From Desulfopila aestuarii DSM 18488 (GTDB lineage Bacteria; Desulfobacterota; Desulfobulbia; Desulfobulbales; Desulfocapsaceae), in NCBI GenBank assembly GCA_945863875.1, contig CAMBBS010000020.1, positions 1-64,000 of the forward strand: a stretch of DNA of 64,000 nt, read 5' to 3'. The notes below the pieces were generated by a model. The model was given only the letters and a program-made list of their open reading frames with translations, was not told the DNA's origin and made no database searches. How positions within the stretch are numbered: the stretch's first letter is position 1; every line of letters starts with the position of its first letter. Made by a program: the position numbers and the translations under genes. This document shows, piece by piece, positions 1 to 8,800 of the stretch.

Positions 1-271
1 CGCGCATACGCTGCAGAATGTTGGTGGATTCGGCCAGGGCGCCATCAGCGGTCTGCGCCAGGGAGATGCCGTCATTGGCGTTGCGCATGGCCTGGTTGAG
101 CCCTTGGATTTGCGAATTCATCCGATCGGAAATAGCCAGACCGGCAGCATCATCCTTGCCACTGTTAATTCTTGCACCACTGCTCAGCCGGGAGAAAGCT
201 TTTTCCATGCCGTTTTGAGCGGTGGCAATGTTGCGTGCACTGCTAAAACTACTATTGATTGAATCCACCAT
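1..271 (-). CDS. fliC: Flagellin, N-terminal part (cut by window edge)
   Basis: Structural protein of the flagellar filament. Only the first 90 codons are present; the gene runs off the left edge. The reading starts at the ATG at 269-271 ([13 protein letters not shown]), preceded by a good GGAGG site. The conserved D0/D1 region is clear: a segment with [22 protein letters not shown] at about residues 28-49, then [24 protein letters not shown]. These are hallmark flagellin residues that form the inner helical core of the filament and the region sensed by TLR5 in other bacteria. No convincing sigma-28 promoter was found just upstream. Its presence says the host is motile. Confidence 0.93.
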   Translation of the reverse strand, partial: MVDSINSSFSSARNIATAQNGMEKAFSRLSSGARINSGKDDAAGLAISDRMNSQIQGLNQAMRNANDGISLAQTADGALAESTNILQRMR

Positions 272-517
272 GTTGATCCTCCACGTGTGATGAAAAAATA
301 AGCCAAATAAGGCTATACATTACCAATCAACCTAGTTCGATTTTGGTATTCGAGACTCATTAACGAAATATAACATAACAGATCTGACAATTTTGCGGAG
401 ATTTTTCCATGTTATTTCTTGTGTGTACATTAATATAGCAAATATTATTCCATTTGTATACCCTGCAGCAGGGTCTTTGGTGTCGGCCTCTGATTCTCAT
501 GTGCCACCGCCGTCTCT

Positions 518-542
518 GGTTCCCATGTGCCATATGGGAACC
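518..542. repeat. 9-bp inverted repeat (hairpin)
   Basis: Arms at 518-526 and 534-542 are perfect reverse complements around a 7-nt spacer. There is no T-run on either side, so it is not an ordinary terminator. It lies in the 400-base gap between the divergent flagellin and vapBC genes. Function unknown. Confidence 0.45.
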
Positions 543-590
543 CGTTTGCAACATCGACGGTAATTGATGCATGGGAGGGTCGAAAACTAC

Positions 591-642
591 TTGATGTATT
601 CCACGGTACATACTATTATGGTATATACCAAGTGGTGTACCA
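591..642 (+). promoter_or_regulatory. vapBC promoter and overlapping operator
   Basis: A sigma-70 type promoter can be read: TTGATG at 591-596, a 17-bp spacer, and TATTAT at 614-619. A perfect 12-bp palindrome TGGTATATACCA (619-630) overlaps the expected start point, and a second near-palindrome TGGTGTACCA follows at 633-642. VapB-family antitoxins commonly repress their own operon by binding such paired palindromes at the start site; the binding itself is inferred. Confidence 0.6.
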
Positions 643-671
643 GATCATGTATCATTAGAAGGTGACCGGAA

Positions 672-902
672 ATGGAAAAAGCAAAAATATTTCAAAATGG
701 GCGTAGTCAGGCGGTGCGCTTACCTAAAGAATTTAGGTTTAAATGCAAAGAGGTTTATATTCGCAAAGAGGGCGAAAATATAATTTTATCGGAAAAACCA
801 GACTCTTGGAGAGACTTCTTTTTTTCAAAAAACAAGCCGACAGCTGATTTTATGACAGAAAGAGAGCAGTTGGACTTGGAGGAGAGAGACATCTTTAAAT
901 GA
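672..902 (+). CDS. vapB: VapB-type antitoxin (AbrB/SpoVT fold)
   Basis: 76-residue antitoxin of a type II toxin-antitoxin pair. The N-terminal half (KAKIFQNGRSQAVRLPKEFRF) is the swapped-hairpin DNA-binding motif typical of VapB/MazE-like proteins; the acidic C-terminus (residues 50-76) would wrap the toxin. The ATG at 672 follows a GAAGGTGA ribosome site. It overlaps vapC by 4 nt (ATGA), which implies translational coupling. It probably represses its own promoter through the palindromes just upstream. Both genes are more AT-rich than the neighbouring PKS locus, which fits the mobile habit of such modules. Confidence 0.9.
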   Translation: MEKAKIFQNGRSQAVRLPKEFRFKCKEVYIRKEGENIILSEKPDSWRDFFFSKNKPTADFMTEREQLDLEERDIFK

Positions 903-1297
903 TTTACTATATGCTTGATACGGACATTTGCAGTTATGTGATCCGAGAAAAACCATTAAGGGTTTTTGAGCGTTTTGAAGCATTAGAAATGGGTCAACTT
1001 TGTATATCAGTAGTCACTTATGCTGAATTGATATATGGTGTTGAACACTCATCATCAAAAAAAATAAACAGACCAATAATCGATGATTTTGTTCGACATT
1101 TAAATATTATCGATTGGGACAAAGAAGCGGCCGAACATTATGGAAATATCAGGGCTTTTCTTCGTGCGGAAGGCAATATTATAGGGTCGATGGATATGAT
1201 GATTGCGGCTCATGCCAGAAGTCAAAGAATGATCCTTGTCACAAATAATGACAAGCATTTCAAAAGAGTCCCAAAACTTAAGGTTGAAAATTGGTAG
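899..1297 (+). CDS. vapC: VapC-type PIN-domain ribonuclease toxin
   Basis: 132-residue PIN-domain endoribonuclease, expected to cleave a specific RNA (often initiator tRNA in this family) when the antitoxin is lost. The acidic metal site is visible: D7 in LDTD, E43 in TYAELIYG, D99 in GSMDMMIAAHA, and the N116-D118 group in VTNNDKHF. Full length for the family. It starts inside the last codons of vapB, so the two are co-translated. The sequence resembles the VapC/FitB subgroup that pairs with AbrB-like antitoxins. Target RNA cannot be told from sequence. Confidence 0.92.
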   Translation: MIYYMLDTDICSYVIREKPLRVFERFEALEMGQLCISVVTYAELIYGVEHSSSKKINRPIIDDFVRHLNIIDWDKEAAEHYGNIRAFLRAEGNIIGSMDMMIAAHARSQRMILVTNNDKHFKRVPKLKVENW

Positions 1298-1451
1298 ACG
1301 TTCACCAGCACCTTATCCCCCACACACTCAGATCGCCGTGCATAGGACAGGAACCTTGGTGTATTTCGGCACTCTTGGTGGAAACGGTTTGCTGGTTCAC
1401 GCTCCTACGTGGCCACGACGACGCTGGCGCGTGGGAATCAGGGGCCAACGC

Positions 1452-2804
1452 TTACAACTTTTCGCTTTCTTCCGCAACTGCCGCTACCGTTTCGGCAATG
1501 TGTGCCTCGGTATGCTGGCAGGAGATGAAAAACCGCAGTCGGGGCGACTTCTCCGGTACCGCCGGATAAAGAATGGGCTGGACGTTGATGCCGCGTTTGA
1601 ACAGGGCGGCGGAGAGGCGCGCGGCCCTGATGGAGCTGCCGGCAATCGCCGGGATGACGGCTAAACCAGCGCTGGTGCCGGTATCTATGCCGGCCGCTTT
1701 AGCCTGCTCAAGAAAGAATCGCCCCCGGTCCTGGAGTACGGTGACACGTTCCGGTTCCCGTTGCAGCACCTCCAGGGCGGCCAGCGATGCCGCGGCGACA
1801 GGAGGCGGCATGCCGACGCTGTAGAGAAACCCCGGGGCGAGAAACTTGAGATGCTCGACAAGCGCCTTTTCCCCGGCGATATAGCCGCCGCAGCCGGCCA
1901 GAGTCTTGCTCAGGGTGCCCATCCAGATATCGACTTCTTCCCCCGGCAGGCCGAAGTGTTCCCGGATGCCCAGGCCGGTTTTGCCCATCACCCCGAGGGA
2001 ATGGGCATCGTCGATCATCAGGAAGAGCTTGTGTTTGTGCTTGATCTCAACAAAACGCGGCAGCTCCGGATAGTCGCCGTCCATGCTGTAGATGCCTTCC
2101 AGTACGACGAGCACCCGTTCGAAATTATGTCGCTGATTCTCCAGCATGGTATCCAGGGCGGCCCAGTCGTTGTGGGGGAAAGTGAGGCGCTTGGCCCCCG
2201 AAAGGGTTATTCCCTGCAGGATGCTGTTGTGGATGAGCTCGTCATGCAGGATAAGGTCCCTCGGGCCGAACAGGTAGCCGATGGACGTGACGTTGGTGGC
2301 GTGTCCGCTGACAAAGGTAATTGCATCGTCGACCCCATAGACCCTGGCGAGGGCCTGTTCCAGTTGACGATGGATGGGGCGTTCGCCCGATACCAGCCGG
2401 CTGGCGGAGACCGAGGTGCCATAGCGGTCGATGGCTTCTTTGGCGGCGGCAGTGATTTCGGCATGACCGGAAAGTCCGAGATAGTTGTAGCTGGCGTAGT
2501 TGATATATTCCTGTCCATTAATCCGGGTAGTTGCACCGGCAATTCCTTCATGCTGCTTGAAAAAAGGATTGCCGATACCCAGCCGGGCTGCGCCGTCATT
2601 GATGATACGGATCTGCTGATAGCCCGGATGGAGATGGAAATTGTAGTGATGCTCCGGAATGACCGGTCGGCCTAAGGGTGATCGGCCCGAGGCGGAGGTT
2701 TCGGTACTTCGCCGGTCGACCTGCCGCAGCCTGCGGTCAAAAGCCTGCTGGATGAGTTTGTCTTTTATCTGCGAGGTGATGCCGGGGAGTTTTTTTTCTG
2801 CCAT
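1452..2804 (-). CDS. Alpha-oxoamine synthase (AONS/SPT-like, PLP-dependent), partner of the PKS
   Basis: 450-residue PLP enzyme of the alpha-oxoamine synthase family (KBL, BioF, HemA, serine palmitoyltransferase), which joins an amino acid to an acyl thioester with loss of CO2. Visible motifs: NYASYNYLGLSGH (about 102-114), GTSVSASRLVSGE (129-141), DDAHSLGVMG (265-274) and the PLP lysine K300 in GTLSKTLAGCGGYIAG. It is longer than BioF because of an extra N-terminal segment of about 60 residues. It starts 1 nt after the PKS stop, so translation is coupled. The PKS lacks a thioesterase, so this enzyme is the likely chain-release step, giving an amino-ketone. True biotin synthesis is less likely: no other bio genes are near. 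Confidence 0.88.
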   Translation of the reverse strand: MAEKKLPGITSQIKDKLIQQAFDRRLRQVDRRSTETSASGRSPLGRPVIPEHHYNFHLHPGYQQIRIINDGAARLGIGNPFFKQHEGIAGATTRINGQEYINYASYNYLGLSGHAEITAAAKEAIDRYGTSVSASRLVSGERPIHRQLEQALARVYGVDDAITFVSGHATNVTSIGYLFGPRDLILHDELIHNSILQGITLSGAKRLTFPHNDWAALDTMLENQRHNFERVLVVLEGIYSMDGDYPELPRFVEIKHKHKLFLMIDDAHSLGVMGKTGLGIREHFGLPGEEVDIWMGTLSKTLAGCGGYIAGEKALVEHLKFLAPGFLYSVGMPPPVAAASLAALEVLQREPERVTVLQDRGRFFLEQAKAAGIDTGTSAGLAVIPAIAGSSIRAARLSAALFKRGINVQPILYPAVPEKSPRLRFFISCQHTEAHIAETVAAVAEESEKL

Positions 2805-2805
2805 G

Positions 2806-5800
2806 TCAATGAATTATCTGATTTTTTGCGGCAGTAACTCCCCTCTGGAGATCCTCCGCCAAGTTAGCCATGGACTCTTCAGAGACCTCGGCCCCATGCT
2901 GGTCGGTCACTCTTTTTACCTGGAGAAGCAGATCCGTTTCACCGACTGCCGGATCCGTTTCATCGTCCCCGGTCAGTTGTTCAATAATTTTCTCGGCCAG
3001 GCTGGCGATGGTCGGGCTTCGGCTCAGGGCCATCACCGGCAGCCTGGTACCGAAACGGGACTCGAGGGCCGCAACAAGTTCGACTCCCATCAGGGAGTCC
3101 AGGCCCATATCGTACAAGGAACGCGTCGGATCGATCTTGTCGGGGGCAATTTGCAGGATCTCTCCGACTTCGCCCTGGAGAAGCTCGATGACGGCGGCGA
3201 GCAGCTCAGCGTCCGAGAGCTCCTCCAGCATGCGTTGCAGGTTATCAGCATTGCCCTCGGTTCCCTGGCTGTCCCCGGCATGCCGGGCCAGTTCGCCGAA
3301 CTTGGGGGTAGCCGCACTGGGCAGAAAGCGGCGCAGTGCGTTCCAGTCAAGTTCCATCACCCCAAGCCCGGAACGGTCGGCGACCAGCATGTCTTCGAGG
3401 ATATCGAGGGCGATGGACGAATGGATTGTCGAGCCGCCCATACGGGTTTGCAGGGCATCCTTGATTTTTTCGTTGCGAGCGAGAAATCCCACATCCTCAA
3501 TCGCTCCCCAGCGCACACAGGTGGCGGCCAGCCCGGCTGCTCGACGATTTTTGGCCAGGGCCTCGAGACAGGCGTTGGCGGCGACGTAGTTGCCCTGGCC
3601 GGGGTTACCGAACAGGGTGGTGGCCGACGAGAACAGGATGAAAAAATCCAGGGGCATATCCAGGGTCAGTTCATGCAGGCAGTAGGCCCCTAATGCCTTG
3701 GGCGCAAGCACGCTGCGAATCTGCTCCGCGTCCATATTGCGGATCAGCCCGTCATGAATGACCGTTGCCGCATGGACGATGCCTTTGAGGGGCGGCAGAG
3801 TCTTGTCTATTTGAGTCAGCAGAGCTGAAAGGGCCTGCCGGTCGGTAACGTCGCATGGGGCGGCGTGCACCTTGACGCCCTGGTTTTTTAATCTGACAAT
3901 GGCAGTCTTCGTTTCATCGGAACTCGGACCGCTGCGGCTGATTAACACGAGGCTGCGGGCGCCCTTGCTGACCAGCCACTCTGCGGTCCTGAGACCAAAA
4001 CCGCCCAGACCGCCGGTTACCAGATAGGAACCGTCCGCTTTCAGCTCCAGCTGCGTGCGGGGCGCAGGGCCAGGGTTGTGTACCTTGCTGATGCCATTTC
4101 GGTAAGTGATGACGATCTTGCCGATTTGCCGCGCCTGCTGCATGTAGCGGAAGGCATCGACAATATCTTCCGCCTCGAAGACGTGGTAGGGCAGGGGATG
4201 GAGCACCCCTGCGTTAAACAGGGACATAACCTCGGCGAACAGGCTGCCGGTGAGTTCGGGGCAGCACTGCATCAGCTGGTCGGCATCTATGCCGAAGTAG
4301 CTTATATTGTTTCTGAAGGGGCGCAGGCCGATTTTGGTGTTTTCGTAGAAATCCCGTTTCCCCAGTTCCAGGAAACGACCAAAGGGTTTAAGCACCCGGA
4401 AATTGCAGTTGATGGCTTCTCCGGCCAGGGAATTGAGCACCACGTCCACGCCTTTTCCGTCCGTTCGGGCGAGGATTTCGTCGGCAAAAGAGAGCGATCG
4501 GGAGTGGAAGACGTTATCGACGCCAAGCAGTTGCAGGAAGTCGTGTTTTTCCTCCGAGCCGGCGGTGACGTAAATTTCCGCGCCAATCCATTTGGCAATC
4601 TGGATGGCGGCCATGCCTACGCCGCCGGCCCCACCGTGAATGAGCACCTTTTCCCCGGGTTGCAGTCGAGCCAGATGATGCAGGGCATAATAGGCGGTAA
4701 AAAAGGTGCTGGGAATGGTGGCTGCAGCCTCAAAGGAGAGATCCTGCGGGATGTGCGAGACGGCAGTGGCTTTGGTGATCACCCTGTTGCTGAAGCTGGA
4801 AGGGCCGAAGCCGACGACCTTGTCCCCCGGTTTAAAGGTGTGCGCCATTTTACCGACGCTTTTGACGGTTCCGGAAAATTCGAGGCCGAGGGTCGGGCCG
4901 GTAAAACCATTTTCAATGGCTTCATCGGGGAGCAAGCCAAGGGTGTACATGATGTCGCGGAAATTGAGGCCGGTGGCGTGGATCTCGACTTCGAGTTCAC
5001 CGTCGCTGGCTGCCTGACTCGGATGAGCTTCCCAGCGCAGATTACGCAGGCGGCCGGGGAGCTGAAAGCCAAGGGAGAGTACCGGTTCGGCGATTTCCTT
5101 CGATTTGTTTTTTGCTTCGACAAGCTGCGGCATAAGTCGCAGGCGCGGGGCATAGCGTTTTCCCCGGGCGGTAAAAAATATTTCCTGCTCCTCATCCGGT
5201 TGCTCGAGTTCTCTGTCCAGAACCGTGGCGACGGTTTCGAGGGACAAAGGACCTTCCAGATCGACCAGGCGAACAGTGTAGCTGGACGCCTCGTTGATCA
5301 GGGTGCGTCCGAATCCCCAGAGCGCAGCGTCGACGGGGATGATGACCTTTGCCCTGTTTGTGGCGGTGCTGCGATGGGGGAGAAGATCGGTGGCGACGTT
5401 CGTCGTGACCAGCCAGCAGGTGGTGTTTGTCTCGGTTGTCTCGCAGGCCTGGATAATGCTCGTTGCGGTGGCGCATCGGGCCACCTGCCGCTCGAGAATG
5501 GCCTGCGCCTCGATGTCGGCCTCCTGGGGGCGGAGCCCGGCCAGACAGACGATGCCGTCGAGCTGGCCGTAGCTGGCGGTCGTCTCCAGCAGCAAAGAAC
5601 CGAGGGCGGCCGTTTCCTTGGGGCAGGCCTGGACAACGATATCGCCTCTTGTCTGGAGCATTTTGCCCAGGCGGTCGGATACTTGTGCGGAAAAGCCGTT
5701 CCGGTCCGCCAGCAGAACCCAGCTGCGGGGCATGGCCTTGCGGGGGGAGATTGTCGGTAATGCACGTTCTGCCTGGTGAGTGAGCAGCAGATAGGGGCCG

Positions 5801-8800
5801 GAGAGGGTATCCGGGGAGAGTTCGAGAAGGTCGATACCCGAAGAAAAAAGGTGGGACAGTTGCTCTTTCCAGAACAGCGCCGTGCATTGATTTGACAGCC
5901 AGGTGCGGTTTTCCGACTGAGACCAGTGGTTGTGCTCCGCACCAAAGACAAAGTCACCCCAGTGCGAGGGGTGCTGTCCGATAACGATAAGCGAGCCGCC
6001 GGGAGTGAGGCGGCTCTGGGCATACTGCAGCGCACGCATTGTTTTCTCCGGGGGGGTGAAATCGAGCGTAACTATGGCGATCTGGCAGAAAGGTGGTTCA
6101 TCGGCTTGTTCCGGCCCGGGGACGATGAGGCGGGTGTCGAGAGTGGGAAATCGTTCTTTCAGCTGAGCCGTGGCCTCCAGATTTTCGCTTGACGTGCAGG
6201 CGAAAACATAGTCGCAGCAGTTGACATCCATGGCAGCGAGCGCATCCCTGGCATAGGAAGGCGCTCCTTCGCAGATTTCGATAATACCCAGGCGTCGACC
6301 TTCGGGCAGTTGCTTTAATCCCTGGGCTATCAGGTCGCGCAGAGCCTGGCCGACTTTTTGCCTGCCGGCGGCGCCGAATGCCTGGCCCGTCAGCGTGGCC
6401 GATGTTGTATCCTGCGGGAGGATCCGAGCCGGTTGGGCCCTGCCGCCGAGAATTGATTGGAGATGCATGCCGACCCGTCCCACCGAATGGATGATATCAA
6501 AATAATCGGGGTAATCGGTAATCAGACTATTCCAGATGTCCTGGGCTGATGCCTGCTCGTTATGGTTTGGCAGGATAAGCCAGCCGTCAGGGCTGCTTGA
6601 GATAGACAGATCGTTCTCGGCCAGAGAGAGCAAATGATCAAGGAAAGGCTCGATCTCCGCATTGGCGGTCCGCCAGGCGGTAACCTCCCGGGAAGTGAGT
6701 TTTTGGCCATCTGCCGAGAGATGTTCCAGCGCCTCCCGGGTAAATTGATTGCAGAGAACATCCAGCAGGGGATCAACTTCCTCCGAGTAGCGGCGATGGG
6801 AACCCTCAATGGTGGCCGATCCTGCCAGTGCGACAAAGGCGGACCGAACACTTTTGAAAGAAATAATTGGTGTATTGTCAGGATAGAAGGCATGGGGCTG
6901 CGGTATACACTGGTAATCGAGAAAGCGCAGGCAATCCCTCCCGTTTCTGCCCAGGCGAACACTGCGGAACCTGGCATCCTTGACGGCGGCTATGGCTTGG
7001 CCGTTACTGTCGTACACTGTAAATTCCGCGGTGAGGGAGTGCGGTCCTCGCCGCAAAAGAGTGGCACGGGCAAAAGCGGGGGCGGCGCCGCTTTTGCGAA
7101 AGGATATTCGTCCCATCCTGATGGGGACAAAGGCTACACCTTCGTGCATGCCGATATCTTCTTTCAATAACTGGATAATCAACTGGAAGGTGCAGTCGAG
7201 AAGGGCCGGATGCAGGTGGCTGTGCTCCAGTTCGCTTGCGATGCTTTCCGCTATCTTGAACACTGCCAATGCGGAATTTCCCGAGCCTGCCGTACCCTCA
7301 ACCACCCAGCCGTAATCAATGCACTGGAAGGCCGGACCATAACTGAGACCGGCCTGCCGGGTAAGGAGTTGATGACCGGCGCCGGTGAAATCGGCATGGC
7401 GGGTGGGCAGTGCCGGGCATTTCTGCCGCAGTGGGATATCATGAGGCTCCAGCACTATACGCGCCACGCCGTGCAGGGTCCAGGGTTCCGTGCCGCAATA
7501 GTTTCTCCCCTTGATGGTCACGCTGCCGTCCTGGGCTTCGATGGTCACCCGGATGAGCTTGGACTGGTCCCGATCGAGGAGCAGCGGCGTGCGGATTTCC
7601 AGCCCCTCGATCGCAGCGAGTTCGCCCGGTTGCCAGGCCAGGGCGGCCGCCAGGGCAAGTTCGGCAAAGCCGGTGCCCGGGAAGACGACGGCATCTCCGA
7701 CGACATGATCGGCCAGGGTAGGGAAGAGGGTTCCGTCGAGCTGGTTTTCCCAGGTAAGTTCGTGTCGTTTGACAGGATAGCCGAGCAGGGGATGTGCCTT
7801 GCATCGATCAAGCACACTGACGGATTCCGAGGTGGCCGGGTGCCAGTGGCGCTCGCGCAGCCATGGATAGTTCGGCAGCTGCAGAAATTGGCCGGGGGAG
7901 GGGAAAACATCCTTCCAGTCGATGGTTGCCCCGGCGATGGTTGCCTGGCTGCATGCCCGCCGGACGCGCTCGGCAGAATTGTTGCCCTTCGTCGCCGTGG
8001 CGAAGATGCGTCCTTCGGTCTTTTTCTCCTTCAGGCAGGCATTGATATAGCTGCGCAATACCGGATGGGGGCCAACCTCGAGGAAAATGTTCGTGCCGTC
8101 GGCGAGAATGTTGTTGATTGCCCTCTTGAAAAGCACCGGTTTGCGGATGTTGTTCCACCAGTATTCGGCGTTCAACTCCAGCCCATCCACCAGGTTGCCG
8201 GTGACCGCCGAATAAAAGGGCAGGAGTGCTTTGCGGGGTTGAACCTTGGCCAGGGTCTGTTTGACACGTGCTTCAATCTCATCCATGGCCTGGTTGTGAA
8301 AGGCGTAGTCGATATCCAGCCGTTTCTGGTAGATTTTACGATCGGCCAGGGCGGCTTCCAGTTGTGTCAGCAATGCAGCACTGCCGGCAATGGTTACCCC
8401 GCGGGGGCTATTTATTCCGGCAATGGTCAGTGTCGGCCAAAGACCCAGGTCGATGAGCAGCTGCACCGCAGCCTTCTCGCTTAAGCCAACGGCTGTCATT
8501 CCCCCTTGGCCCTTGGTCGTTCCCTGCAGCCTGCTGCGGTGAGAGATCACTTCAACCGCATCTGCAAGCGTGAGTGCCCCCGATGCCCAGGCCGCGGTTA
8601 TTTCACCTACGCTGTGTCCTGCCACAGCCACAGGGTGAAGACCCTGGTGTCGGAGCATTTGCGTGATCCCGACCTGAAGGGCGAATAAAGCAGGTTGCGC
8701 TATTTCCGTATATTCATAGCGCCCTTCGCCGTTTTTTCCGGCCAGTTCGTCCTCCAGGGAGAAATCTGCATGACGACGAAAAAGGACATCGACTTCATGG

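Noticed and set aside
360-611. 83-codon minus-strand frame between flagellin and vapBC
   Set aside because: Composition is not protein-like, it overlaps a hairpin and the vapBC promoter, and there is no ribosome site.
1761-2675. 304-codon plus-strand frame opposite the oxoamine synthase
   Set aside because: It is the complement of a well-conserved enzyme gene; GC-rich coding DNA often leaves such open frames.
1452-2804. Biotin synthesis gene bioF
   Set aside because: Longer N-terminus, no other bio genes, and 1-nt coupling to a PKS without release domain.
4078-5760. 560-codon plus-strand frame opposite the PKS
   Set aside because: Antisense shadow of ER/KR-coding sequence; no family motifs of its own.
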